DNA of 64,000 nucleotides from Sulfopaludibacter sp963835555 (lineage in GTDB: Bacteria > Acidobacteriota > Terriglobia > Bryobacterales > Bryobacteraceae): positions 1-64,000 of the forward strand of contig CAWIGC010000024.1 in the NCBI GenBank assembly GCA_963835555.1. The letters are read 5' to 3'. A model generated the notes under the pieces. The model was not told the DNA's origin and searched no databases. It saw only the letters and a list, made by a program, of their open reading frames with translations. A program made the position numbers and the translations under genes. Shown in pieces: positions 45,104 to 54,543 of the stretch; within the stretch, counting starts at the first letter, position 1; each line of letters opens with the position of its first letter.

Positions 45104-45109
45104 AGCGGA

Positions 45110-45661
45110 GTGCCGACCCTCACCTTGATCGCGGGCCCGAACGGTTCCGGCAAGTCAACGCTCACGCAATCGCTCGATTTCGCGGGCCGCGACCGGTTAC
45201 TCGATCCCGACGCCATCGCCCGCAGGATAAATCCCTCGAACCCATACCTGGCAGCCATCGCCGCCGGGCGGGAGGTCCTGGAAGAAACGGCCGAGTATCT
45301 CAGCCAGGGTCTGACATTCGCGGTCGAGACGACTCTTTCCGGTCGAGGCAAGCAGGAACTGATCCATAAGGCCAAGGCCCTCGGTTATCGGATTAACCTG
45401 GTATTCATGGGCCTGGACACGCCGGAACGATGTATCTCGCGCGTCCGGAATCGAACGGCGCGGGGAGGACACTTCGTTCCCGAGGCCGACGTAAGACGTC
45501 GCTACGCCAGAAGCATGGCGAACGCGATGGAAGCTTTCCGATTGGCAGATACGGCCACCTTCTATGACAACTCCGGAGACACCGCCCGCATCGTTCTGAT
45601 CGCCGAGTGCGGCATCGTGGTGTGGCAGGCCGACCCGCTTCCCGCATGGATCAAGGTGTGA
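45110..45661 (+). CDS. Zeta-toxin-like P-loop ATPase/kinase (COG4185 type)
   Basis: A 183-aa P-loop protein from GTG 45110: LTLIAGPNGSGKSTLT (residues 4-19), DPDAIARRINP, a conserved ETTLSGRGK (about 78-86), and the RVRNRTARGGHFVPEADVRRRYARS lid region typical of zeta-like kinases, given here in parts. The family phosphorylates small substrates or acts as a toxin; many copies are solitary. The upstream 77-aa gene would be the antitoxin. Its 3' end overlaps the next gene by 16 bp. Confidence 0.75.
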   Translation: MPTLTLIAGPNGSGKSTLTQSLDFAGRDRLLDPDAIARRINPSNPYLAAIAAGREVLEETAEYLSQGLTFAVETTLSGRGKQELIHKAKALGYRINLVFMGLDTPERCISRVRNRTARGGHFVPEADVRRRYARSMANAMEAFRLADTATFYDNSGDTARIVLIAECGIVVWQADPLPAWIKV

Positions 45662-47388
45662 ACCTGCATCAACGCGCCATCGCCGCCTGGCAGCGAGGCG
45701 AGGCCGAGGCCGCGGTCGCCCTACTCCGCCGGGCTGTAGACGCCGATCCGCGCTCGCCCGTCGCATCCAATGACTTAGGGAACATGCTGGCGCAACTCGG
45801 CAGTATGGCGGAAGCCATCGCGGCGTATCGCCGGGCGATCGAGATCGCGCCCGACTACCCCGAGGCCCACAACAATCTGGCCAACGTCTGCCAGATGACC
45901 GGAGAACTGGAAGAGGCGGTGGCCAGCTACCGGGCCGCGCTGCGCCTGCGTCCGGAATATGCCGAGGCGCATCGCAACCTGGGGAGCGCGCTGTGGCGGC
46001 TGGGCAGGACGCAGGAGGCAGTCGCGGCGCTGACCGCGGCGGCATCCTTGAATCCCGGTTACACCGAGGCGATCGCGGTTCTGGCGCACCAGCTCCGGCA
46101 GCTCTGCGACTGGAGCATGGCGCACGATCTCGACAGCCGGCTCATCAGCGCGGTGGAAGCCGGGTCCGCCGCGGTGAACCCTTTCGTGTTCCTGTCATTG
46201 CCTGCCACGCCCCGGCAACAACGCTTGTGCGCCCAGCAGTGGGCCCGGGCACGCAAGCTGGGGACTGGCGCTGCCCCACCCGCTCCCGCGAAACGCGACC
46301 GGATCACGCTGGGCTACCTCTCGGCCGATTTTCAGGAACATGCCACCGCCCACCTCATCGCCGAACTTTTCGTACTGCATGATCGCCAACGGTTTCGAGT
46401 GAACGGGTACTCCTATGGAACAGACGATGGCAGCGCCGCGCGGCGGAGATTGCGGGATTCCTTCGACGCCTTCGTAGACCTGGAGAAGCTCTCCCACCAA
46501 GACGCCGCGAAACGAATCCGCGCCGATGGCGTGGACATTCTGGTAGACCTCAAAGGGTATACCACCGGCGCGCGGCCGGAGATCCTGGCGTTGCGGCCGG
46601 CTCCCATCCAGGTGAGCTATCTGGGCTTCCCCGGCACCATGGGAATGCCGGCCATCGATTACATCCTGGTGGACGAATTCGTTGTGCCCGCCGGTCAGCA
46701 GGAGCATTTCACAGAGAAACTGGTGCACCTGCCCCACTGTTACCAGGTGAACGATCGCCGCCGCCCCATTGCGCCCGCGCCCACCCGCGCGGCCTGCGGG
46801 CTGCCGGAAAGCGGATTCGTCTTCTGCTGCTTCAACGCCTCGTACAAGATCACGCCCGCGATGTTCGACATCTGGATGCGGCTGCTGCACAAGGCGCCCG
46901 GAAGCGTGTTGTGGCTCCTCGAAACCAGCGCCGCCGCGTCCGCGAACCTGCGGCGCGAGGCGGAAGCACGGCTGAAAGGGGGCGCGGATCGCCTGGTATT
47001 TGCGCCCACACTCCCGAATCCCGAGCACCTGGCCCGTTTCGCGGTGGCGGATCTTTTCTTAGACACCCTGCCCTACAACGCCCATACCCTGGCGAGCGAC
47101 TCGCTGTGGGGCGGATGCCCGGTGCTGACCTGCGCGGGCGAGACGTTTGCCTCGCGAGTCGCCGGCAGCCTCCTGCACGCCGCCGGCTTGCCGGAGCTGG
47201 TCACTTCCACGCTGGCAGCGTATGAATCGCTGGCGTTGCGGCTGGCGGAGTCTCCCGAAGCGCTGGCGTCCCTGCGCGCCCGGCTCGCCGGAGGCCGGCT
47301 GGAACTGCCGCTGTTCGCTACGCCCCGCTTCACCCGCCACCTTGAGGCGGCCTTCGAGTGGATGCTGCTGCGCCAGTGGCAGGGATAA
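45646..47388 (+). CDS. TPR protein with O-GlcNAc transferase-like GT41 domain
   Basis: A 580-aa protein from ATG 45646: four or five TPRs (about residues 5-140, e.g. PDYPEAHNNLANVCQ, PEYAEAHRNLGSALW), then a SPINDLY/OGT-type glycosyltransferase region with LGYLSADFQEHATAHL (about 222-237), VDILVDLKGYT, APIQVSYLGFPGTMG and FLDTLPYNAHTLASDSLWGG (about 474-493), which holds UDP-sugar-binding residues. Bacterial members glycosylate proteins such as flagellins or surface proteins. The acceptor is unknown. Confidence 0.87.
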   Translation: MDQGVNLHQRAIAAWQRGEAEAAVALLRRAVDADPRSPVASNDLGNMLAQLGSMAEAIAAYRRAIEIAPDYPEAHNNLANVCQMTGELEEAVASYRAALRLRPEYAEAHRNLGSALWRLGRTQEAVAALTAAASLNPGYTEAIAVLAHQLRQLCDWSMAHDLDSRLISAVEAGSAAVNPFVFLSLPATPRQQRLCAQQWARARKLGTGAAPPAPAKRDRITLGYLSADFQEHATAHLIAELFVLHDRQRFRVNGYSYGTDDGSAARRRLRDSFDAFVDLEKLSHQDAAKRIRADGVDILVDLKGYTTGARPEILALRPAPIQVSYLGFPGTMGMPAIDYILVDEFVVPAGQQEHFTEKLVHLPHCYQVNDRRRPIAPAPTRAACGLPESGFVFCCFNASYKITPAMFDIWMRLLHKAPGSVLWLLETSAAASANLRREAEARLKGGADRLVFAPTLPNPEHLARFAVADLFLDTLPYNAHTLASDSLWGGCPVLTCAGETFASRVAGSLLHAAGLPELVTSTLAAYESLALRLAESPEALASLRARLAGGRLELPLFATPRFTRHLEAAFEWMLLRQWQG

Positions 47389-47436
47389 CCACTCCCGGCT
47401 CGGCCTTCCCTATACTGAGAATGTTGGCGCGTCCTT

Positions 47437-49332
47437 ATGCAACCTCGTAGGTGGAAGAGCACGGCGACTTATGCCGGCCTGCTGGCGGCCGCCTTTGCGG
47501 CGGGCGTGGCCGCCAGCTACAAGTTCGGCGCGCAGCTCGACAATTTCGCCTACGATCAAATGTTCCTGCGCTACCAGCCCGGGCCCTGGACGCCGGAATC
47601 GGTAATCCTGGCCATCGATGAGCCTACCCTGGCGGACTGCGGCGGACTGGCGGGCATACGCGAGCCCCTTGCCAAAGGGATGCGGCTGGTAGCGGCGGCG
47701 CATCCCAAGGCGGTCGCACTGGACGTGATTCTGGCCGACCGCAAGTCCAGCGCGGAAGACCGCAAAACCGATGCCGAACTTACAGAGGCCCTCTGCGCCA
47801 TTCCCCGCCTGGTGCTGGCCGCCGAGTTGGTGAAGGACCGGTTCGAATATCCTCTGCCCCAGTTCCGTGCCTGCGCGGCAGCCGTCGGGCACGTCTACGC
47901 CGATCAGGACGAAGAAGACTCGCGCACCCGGGAAATCATGCTCGATAAGCAGGCCGGGAAGGTGAGGCTGTGGGCTCTTTCACTCGAGGCGTTCCGGTTG
48001 AGCCGGGGGGCGGAGATGGTGGAATCGTCCGAAGGGCCGCTGAAGATCGGCGGCACCACCATTCCCATTCGCTACGACACCTGGGAGGAAAACCGCCGGC
48101 GCGAAACCGATGGCCGGACCATGTATATCCGCTTCATTCCGAATCAGAATCCGCAGGTGCCGGAGATCTCCCTGAAGGAATTAATCGACCATCCGGAACT
48201 GGCCGCCCGCCTGCGCGGGAAGGTCGTGTTCGTGGGTCTGACCGCCACCAGCGCGGTGGTTGACCGGCTTTTTACCCCAAAAGACTTCAAGACCCCCACA
48301 AGTGGAGTCCAAATCAATGCGGAAGCGTTCGAGACCATGAACCAGGGATTGTTCATCACCCACGTCAGCGACTTGACCGTGCTGCTTTTCAGCCTTGGTC
48401 TTCTGCTGGCGGCGGGCCTCTCTTTCCGCTATCTGCCGGGTTGGTGGTCATATGCCGGAGGGCTGGCGGTTCTGGTGGCTTCCGTGGTCACGCCTTACCT
48501 CTTTTTCACCCACCTGAGCGTCTTACCCGTGGCCACGCCGTTTCTGGTGGCGTGGTTCGGCACCCTGACAGCGGCGGCTTATTATCATCTGGTGGTGCGG
48601 CGCAACTGGCGCATTGAGCAGGCTTCGCGCACCCGCTACCAGCAGGCTATGCAGTTCGTCACCCACGAGATGCGCACGCCCCTTTCGGCCATACAGGGTT
48701 CCAGCGAAATGATCTCGCGCTATTCGCTGAGCGAAGAGAAGCGCAAGCAGGTGGCCGACCTCATCAACTCCGAATCCAAGCGGCTGGCCCGCATGGTGGA
48801 AGTGTTTCTCAGCGTGGAGCGGCTCTCCGCCGGGCAGATGGAGTTGAAACGCGAAACAATCAGTGTGAAGCAGATGGTGGAACTGTGCGTGGAGCGCGCC
48901 CGCCCTCTTTCGGAACGGAAGCGCATTGCCATACAACTGGAGCCTGTCGCAGAGGAGTTACAGATTACCGGCGACCGCGAATTGATGGAGTATGCCTGCT
49001 ACAATCTACTTACTAATGCGGTGAAATACTCGCCCCGGCAGACTCAGGTCTCGGTCTCCACGCGGCAGGATGAACGCCACATCCGGATCGCGGTGCAGGA
49101 CCAGGGAATCGGGATGGATCAAAGGGAAGTCAAACAGATATTCCAGAAATTCTATCGCACAAAAAAGGCTGAAGAATCGGGCGAAGCAGGCACCGGAATC
49201 GGGCTTTCCATCGTCCAACAGATTGTGGAGCAGCATAGCGGGGAAATCGATGTGACCAGTCAGCCCGGAGTGGGCTCGTGTTTCACGCTGGTCTTGCCGG
49301 TGAGCGTACCCACCGCGGCAGAACGACGTTGA
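47437..49332 (+). CDS. CHASE2-domain sensor histidine kinase
   Basis: A 631-aa membrane kinase: an N-terminal helix (about 10-28), an extracytoplasmic CHASE2 domain (about 30-300; ILAIDEPTLADCG, ALDVILADRK, VVFVGLTAT), three membrane helices (about 309-385), then HisKA with FVTHEMRTPLSAIQ (phospho-His 410) and HATPase with NLLTNAVKYS, DQGIGMD and GTGIGLSIV. The stop overlaps the start of the sigma54 regulator by one base, making a two-component pair. Confidence 0.92.
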   Translation: MQPRRWKSTATYAGLLAAAFAAGVAASYKFGAQLDNFAYDQMFLRYQPGPWTPESVILAIDEPTLADCGGLAGIREPLAKGMRLVAAAHPKAVALDVILADRKSSAEDRKTDAELTEALCAIPRLVLAAELVKDRFEYPLPQFRACAAAVGHVYADQDEEDSRTREIMLDKQAGKVRLWALSLEAFRLSRGAEMVESSEGPLKIGGTTIPIRYDTWEENRRRETDGRTMYIRFIPNQNPQVPEISLKELIDHPELAARLRGKVVFVGLTATSAVVDRLFTPKDFKTPTSGVQINAEAFETMNQGLFITHVSDLTVLLFSLGLLLAAGLSFRYLPGWWSYAGGLAVLVASVVTPYLFFTHLSVLPVATPFLVAWFGTLTAAAYYHLVVRRNWRIEQASRTRYQQAMQFVTHEMRTPLSAIQGSSEMISRYSLSEEKRKQVADLINSESKRLARMVEVFLSVERLSAGQMELKRETISVKQMVELCVERARPLSERKRIAIQLEPVAEELQITGDRELMEYACYNLLTNAVKYSPRQTQVSVSTRQDERHIRIAVQDQGIGMDQREVKQIFQKFYRTKKAEESGEAGTGIGLSIVQQIVEQHSGEIDVTSQPGVGSCFTLVLPVSVPTAAERR

Positions 49333-50636
49333 TGCAGACCTTACTACTAGTAGAAGACGATCCGGCGCTTCAATTCACCATTCAGCTAGCCCTGGAAGAG
49401 AAGGGGTACGCGGTGGATGCGGTGTCCACTACCGGCGACGCCATAGACCGGCTGGCGGAGAACGCCTATCCCATCGTAATTTCCGATATCTATATTGACG
49501 AAGGTACGGGATTAGACGTTTTGAAGGCGGCCAAAGGCAAAGATCCCGCCTGTGCCGTGATCCTGATGACCGGCCGCGGCACCATGGAAACGGTGATGGC
49601 GGCGACCCGCGGCGGCGTGTTCGATTACATTGCCAAACCCTTTGACCTGGACGTGATGCTGGACGCCGTCAGCCGCGCGGAAGCATCCCTGAATGACGGC
49701 GAACCGGAAGCCGAGGACGAAGAACTGCCGGAAACCGAGATGATCGGCAATTCGGCCGGCATGGTGGAGATCTATAAAGTAGTGGCGCGCGTAGCGCCCA
49801 CCGATGCCACGGTGATCATCGAAGGCGAGACCGGGACCGGCAAGGAACTGGTGGCTCGCATGATCCATCGCCACAGCCGGCGCGCGGCACAGCCTTTCGT
49901 GCCGGTGGATTGCGCCGCCATTTCCCCGCAATTGCTGGAAAGCGAACTGTTCGGCGCCATGCGCGGCGCGTATACCGGCGCCGACCGCGACCGCATCGGC
50001 GTGTTCGAAGCCGCCCATCGCGGAACCGCATTCCTGGACGAAATCGGCGACGTGGACCCGGAGTTTCAGGTGAAGCTGCTGCGTTTCCTGCAGGAACGGG
50101 AGATCCGCCCGGTGGGCGCTCCGCGCTCCAAGGAGGTGGATGTACGCGTGATCGCGGCAACCAATCGCGATCTGCAGAAACTGACCGACGACGGGCGCTT
50201 CCGCCTCGATCTGTGGTACCGGCTCAACGTCGTGCGCATTGTCATGCCGCCCCTGCGCGAGCGGCGCAGCGATATCCCGGTGCTGGCGCGCTTTTTCTTT
50301 CATAAGTACACCGGCAAGTACAATCGCGAAGTGAAACTGATGGACTCCGGCGTGAAGGCACTGCAGGATTATACCTGGCCCGGCAATGTCCGCCAGTTAC
50401 AGCACCTGATCGAACGCCTGACCATTCTGGCGGACCGCATCGATGCCGACGCGGTGCACAATGCGCTCACCGTTATGGAGTCGCGCGAGAAACCCGTGGA
50501 CACCCTGGCGGATGCCGAAGAGGACCAGATCCGCCGCGTGCTGTCCGCCACTGGCGGCAACAAAAGTAAAGCCGCGCAAATTCTGGGAATCGAGCGCAAG
50601 ACCCTGTATCGCAAGCTGGAACGGATGAAGGAGTAA
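49332..50636 (+). CDS. NtrC-type sigma54-dependent response regulator
   Basis: A 434-aa protein starting at ATG 49332: receiver domain with acceptor Asp52 (VISDIYIDEG), AAA+ domain with Walker A GETGTGKELV, GAYTGA loop (a Tyr variant of GAFTGA that still fits sigma54 contact), Walker B GTAFLDEIGD, VIAATNRDL, and a C-terminal Fis-type helix-turn-helix (NKSKAAQILGIERKTLYRKL). It activates sigma54 promoters after phosphorylation by the upstream CHASE2 kinase. No sigma54 promoter was identified nearby. Confidence 0.93.
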   Translation: MQTLLLVEDDPALQFTIQLALEEKGYAVDAVSTTGDAIDRLAENAYPIVISDIYIDEGTGLDVLKAAKGKDPACAVILMTGRGTMETVMAATRGGVFDYIAKPFDLDVMLDAVSRAEASLNDGEPEAEDEELPETEMIGNSAGMVEIYKVVARVAPTDATVIIEGETGTGKELVARMIHRHSRRAAQPFVPVDCAAISPQLLESELFGAMRGAYTGADRDRIGVFEAAHRGTAFLDEIGDVDPEFQVKLLRFLQEREIRPVGAPRSKEVDVRVIAATNRDLQKLTDDGRFRLDLWYRLNVVRIVMPPLRERRSDIPVLARFFFHKYTGKYNREVKLMDSGVKALQDYTWPGNVRQLQHLIERLTILADRIDADAVHNALTVMESREKPVDTLADAEEDQIRRVLSATGGNKSKAAQILGIERKTLYRKLERMKE

Positions 50637-51304
50637 CCGCCCGCGGGCGACCAGCGAAAGCAGCACGAAGCACGCGCGAACGATGACGATTCGTACGTAC
50701 ATCTCCTGCAAGGACGGCTCGTACCAGTTTCACGGACTTGACCGAAATGCCGATTACAAGTCGCGCGTCCGTACCACGGCACTTCCAGTCCGGTCAAGAC
50801 GCTCGGCATGTTCGATGAGGGGCCTGCCGGCTTCATCAACCGTCCCGCAAAAGTGAGTAGTAACGATGCGACCGGGGTCTTTCTGTGCCAGTCCCGGGAA
50901 AAGATTTAGCCGGTTTTCCACGCGCCCTTCAGTGGCTCGCGCTTGAGAAAGCGCCCGGGGCTGCGGAGTCGCGTGGGGCATGAATGGACCAAGGACCACT
51001 TCCAGGATCACCGCCGCAAGCGGACGAAGCCATTCGTCAACGAATTGGTCCGAATTCTGGAACGCGTGATTGCCGAAGGCAGTTACGGGCATTTGATTCT
51101 GGCAGGCAGCGCGCATCTTTCCAGCCGTGAAGAAAGGCGTTGCCGAAGAATCTCGCCGCCAAACGGATCGACCTGTCCCAACGCGTGCCCTGCCTGCCAC
51201 CTGACAGCTGAAGAATTTTGCCTCTCTCCCGAAAGCCCCGGCGTTCGGCACCCCCGACCCCGAATCCACCCCAAAAACAGGCTCGACATTTTCCGGCTAC
51301 ACAT
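50637..51304. other. Decayed region; possible host-attachment/baeRF-like remnant
   Basis: No intact gene in 670 bp. One stretch on the plus strand near 50975-51120 reads HEWTKDHFQDHRRKRTKPF and VNELVRILERVIAEGSYGHLI, similar in style to small host-attachment (baeRF-type) proteins, in which such a helix precedes a LVLVA-strand. The surrounding frames do not support a full gene. Low certainty. Confidence 0.3.
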
Positions 51305-51332
51305 ATAGAATGTCTGTACAGATAGAATGCCT
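51305..51332 (+). promoter_or_regulatory. Direct repeats ATAGAATGYCT before the PadR gene
   Basis: ATAGAATGTCT (51305-51315) and ATAGAATGCCT (51322-51332) are spaced 17 bp start to start and lie directly before the PadR ATG at 51335. They may be an autoregulatory PadR operator or overlap the promoter. Confidence 0.5.
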
Positions 51333-51334
51333 AT

Positions 51335-51676
51335 ATGAAGAATCCCGCATCGGCGAGTACCGCACTCCTACAGGGCACGCTTGACGTGCTCATCCTGAAA
51401 GTCCTTGCGCTCGAACCGCTCCACGGACTTGGCATTTCCCGGCGCATCGCCCAAGTGACTGGCAACACCTTCCAGGTCAAGCCCGGATCGCTTTTTCCAG
51501 CACTGCACCGCATGGAGGAGGCTGGCTGGCTGAGTTCCACTTGGGGGGAATCGGAGAACACCCGCCGAGCCAAGTTTTACCGGCTCACCAAGGCTGGAAC
51601 TCGTCAGCTTAAACAAGAGACCGATCAATGGGTGCGCATCTCGGCGGCCATGGCCAGCGCCCTCGAAATGTCCTAA
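51335..51676 (+). CDS. PadR-family transcriptional regulator
   Basis: A 113-aa winged-helix protein with LLQGTLDVLILKVLALEPLHG (about 11-31), a recognition-helix region IAQVTGNTFQVKPGSLFPALHRMEEAGWL and a wing YRLTKAGTRQL, quoted in part. It sits 20 bp before a large permease of the acidobacterial type, the standard PadR-permease arrangement in this phylum; it presumably represses the pair. Confidence 0.92.
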   Translation: MKNPASASTALLQGTLDVLILKVLALEPLHGLGISRRIAQVTGNTFQVKPGSLFPALHRMEEAGWLSSTWGESENTRRAKFYRLTKAGTRQLKQETDQWVRISAAMASALEMS

Positions 51677-51696
51677 CAGAAGGAGCGAGCAATCAC

Positions 51697-54342
51697 ATGT
51701 GGCACCGGCTGAGAGCGCTATGGCGCAACCTGACGCACAAACAAATTGTCGAGGACGATCTCACCCAGGAACTTCATTCCTACCAAACAATGCTCGCAGA
51801 CGAGAAGTCGCGCGCCGGAATAGACCCAAGCGCGGCGTTACGCGCCGCTCGACTCGAAATGGAAGGTGTGGAGCAGATAAAGGAAAACGTTCGTGACGTT
51901 CGCCTCGGCGTCGCCATCGAGACATTCGTCGCAGAATTGCGCCAATCGTTGCGCGGCCTGAGCCGCAACAAGGATTTGAGCATCCTTTGCAGCACGATGC
52001 TCGGTCTAGGCATCGGCGCGACGACTGTCGTCATCAGCATCTTCTACGCGGCCCTGGTTCAGCCTCTGCCCTTTCGCGACCCCGATCGCCTGGTTGAACT
52101 GCACGAGTCGCGCCTGAGCATTGGCATTGATAAAGCGGCCTTTAGCGAGGCCAATTTCTGGGACGTGCGCGCCCGGAACCATTCGTTTAAAGAGGTAGCG
52201 GCCTTCCACTATGACGAAGCCAACCTTACCGGCTACGGCCAGGCGGAGAAAGTCACCGACCGATCCGTTACCGCCAATTTTTTCAGGACTCTCGGCGTAT
52301 CTCCCGTGTTGGGCCGGGACTTTTCAAGCACCGACGACCGGAATGGCTTTGACAATCGCGTCGTGATTCTCGGCAATCGATTTTGGCGAAGCCGCTTTGG
52401 CGCCGATCCGGACATCATTGGCAAAACGCTGCGCCTGAACGATCGGGCCTGTATCGTCGTGGGCGTGCTCCCACCCGGCGAGCCTTGGATCAGCGATCAG
52501 GTCTATCAGCCTTTCGGTTACCGGGCGAGTGCCAATCGCGCGAGTTGGGAATTCACCGTGATCGGCCGGCTCGCGCCAGATGTATCTCTGCAAGAGGCTC
52601 AAGCGGATTTGAAAGACCTCGCCGCCACGCTTGATAAAGCCTATCCTGGGACGGACAAAGGCATCGGATTTTCTTTGACACCGGCGAGTAGTTGGGTGGC
52701 CGGCGACAATACGCGCCGCGCGCTCTGGGTGCTTGTGGGCGCCGTCAGCTTTCTTCTTCTCATTGCCTGCCTGAACATGGCCAACTTGTTGCTGGCGCGG
52801 GGCGCCGCCCGGCAGCGAGAGATTGCCGTTCGCATGGCTCTCGGTGCAGGACGCGCACGCTTGATCCGCTTCGTGATGATGGAATCGCTCCTCCTCAGCA
52901 TCTTCGGCACGCTGCTTGGCCTGGCGCTGGCTTACGGCACGTTGCGAGGGCTCCAGGCATTGGAGGTGCAAGGAATACCGCGTCTGGCCGACGCCGGCCT
53001 GAATCCATGGGTGCTTGGATTCTCCGTCCTGATTGCCATTCTGACCGGCGTGTTCTCCGGAATCGCGCCTGCATTGCAGACTCCCGCGAATGACACGGCG
53101 AATACCATGCGCGGCGGCGATCGTCAAACCGGCAGCCGCGAACAAGGCCGTTTGCAGGCACTGCTGGTGACCGCCGAGGTGGCGGTTTCCTTTCTCCTGC
53201 TGGTAGGCGCCGGTCTGCTCATCCGCAGCTTTAGCGAGCTCATGAATGTAAACCTTGGCTTCCAAACCGCCAACCGCCTTGTTTTCTCCGTCAGTATGCC
53301 CGAGTCGTATCATCGAAACGGAGCCGGCAAGCAGTTTGTGGACCGCTTCCTCCAGCGTCTTTCTGCCGTTCCGGAGGTGGTGGCGGCCGGCGCCATCAGC
53401 AGCCGGCCCATGGAGGGAGCAGATCCGGGCATGAGTATCGTTACCGTTCCTGCTAACCATAGCGGCACTCAAGGACCACCGCCCTGGGCCGGATGGCGAA
53501 TCGTCTCGCCCGGTTACTTTCATGCCGTCGGCCTGCCGCTGCTCCGCGGCAGAGCCTTCGATGAGCACGATAAGCCCATCGAGCCCGATCGCGGCCAACC
53601 CGCCCCACCCCGACGGGTTGTGATCAGTCAACGTCTGGCCCGATTACTGTTTGGCAACGAAGAGGCCGCCGGCAAACACGTCGCTCTCTGGAGCAACGGC
53701 GACTTCGATGCAGAAGTGATCGGCATAGTAGCGGACAGCCGGGAACGCGGTCCCGCGTCCGGCCCCACTCTCACTGTCTATCTCCCCTATGGGAAGAATG
53801 CCGACGTTTCGGAGTTCGTTCTACACACGCGTGGCAACCCGCTCGCCGTCGCTCCCACCGTGCGTGCCATCGTCGCCGAACTCGACTCCAATCTTCCAGT
53901 GACAGGCCTTCGCTCGTTTGAAGAAGTGGTCCACCGTTCCCTCTCGGCTCAGCGGTTCAACGTGATTCTTCTGACGGGATTCAGCGGTCTTGCACTGCTA
54001 CTGGCCATTACCGGCATCTATGGCGTTCTCGCTTACACCATGAACCGTCGCGTCGCCGAGATCGGCCTGCGCGTGGCCTTGGGCGCCAGCCGTACCAACG
54101 TTCTCGGCATAGTTCTAAGGCAAGGTATGCGGCCGGCTCTTGCCGGCATGCTACTCGGAGCAGTGGGCGCATGGTGGTTGTCGCGCTATCTTGAGACGCT
54201 ACTGTTCGGCATCAAGCCCTTCGACGTTTTCACCTACGTCACGGTAGCCGCGCTCCTAATGGCAACTGCTCTCCTGGCCTGCGTATTGCCTGGCCGCCAT
54301 GCCATGCGTATCGATCCAGCAAGCGCGCTTCGGATGGAGTAG
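51697..54342 (+). CDS. Acidobacterial duplicated orphan permease (MacB-like ABC permease)
   Basis: An 881-aa membrane protein from ATG 51697 behind AAGGAGCG. It has an N-terminal DUF-like helical segment (about 1-80), then two copies of a MacB periplasmic core plus FtsX-like permease domain. The first FtsX region has NMANLLLARGAARQREIAVRMALG (about 364-387), and the second has MNRRVAEIGLRVALGASRTNV (about 783-803). No ATPase gene is adjacent, as expected for this orphan family (TIGR03434-like). Transported substrate unknown. Confidence 0.92.
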   Translation: MWHRLRALWRNLTHKQIVEDDLTQELHSYQTMLADEKSRAGIDPSAALRAARLEMEGVEQIKENVRDVRLGVAIETFVAELRQSLRGLSRNKDLSILCSTMLGLGIGATTVVISIFYAALVQPLPFRDPDRLVELHESRLSIGIDKAAFSEANFWDVRARNHSFKEVAAFHYDEANLTGYGQAEKVTDRSVTANFFRTLGVSPVLGRDFSSTDDRNGFDNRVVILGNRFWRSRFGADPDIIGKTLRLNDRACIVVGVLPPGEPWISDQVYQPFGYRASANRASWEFTVIGRLAPDVSLQEAQADLKDLAATLDKAYPGTDKGIGFSLTPASSWVAGDNTRRALWVLVGAVSFLLLIACLNMANLLLARGAARQREIAVRMALGAGRARLIRFVMMESLLLSIFGTLLGLALAYGTLRGLQALEVQGIPRLADAGLNPWVLGFSVLIAILTGVFSGIAPALQTPANDTANTMRGGDRQTGSREQGRLQALLVTAEVAVSFLLLVGAGLLIRSFSELMNVNLGFQTANRLVFSVSMPESYHRNGAGKQFVDRFLQRLSAVPEVVAAGAISSRPMEGADPGMSIVTVPANHSGTQGPPPWAGWRIVSPGYFHAVGLPLLRGRAFDEHDKPIEPDRGQPAPPRRVVISQRLARLLFGNEEAAGKHVALWSNGDFDAEVIGIVADSRERGPASGPTLTVYLPYGKNADVSEFVLHTRGNPLAVAPTVRAIVAELDSNLPVTGLRSFEEVVHRSLSAQRFNVILLTGFSGLALLLAITGIYGVLAYTMNRRVAEIGLRVALGASRTNVLGIVLRQGMRPALAGMLLGAVGAWWLSRYLETLLFGIKPFDVFTYVTVAALLMATALLACVLPGRHAMRIDPASALRME

Positions 54343-54543
54343 CGCAGATACCATTTTTCGTAACTGGCAGCTCCAGGATAGCCCCTCCCTGACGCGTCGC
54401 GTTCACGAACCCGCCGTTGGGATGCACCCCTGAGAACTTCGTCGAAAGTGGCCGCTTCCGGAAACTGACCCCGCGGAACTACCGGGGCCAGGTCGCTCCG
54501 GAGGATACTGGATGTTCCGCGTATCTGGATAGGGAGAGGCTCT

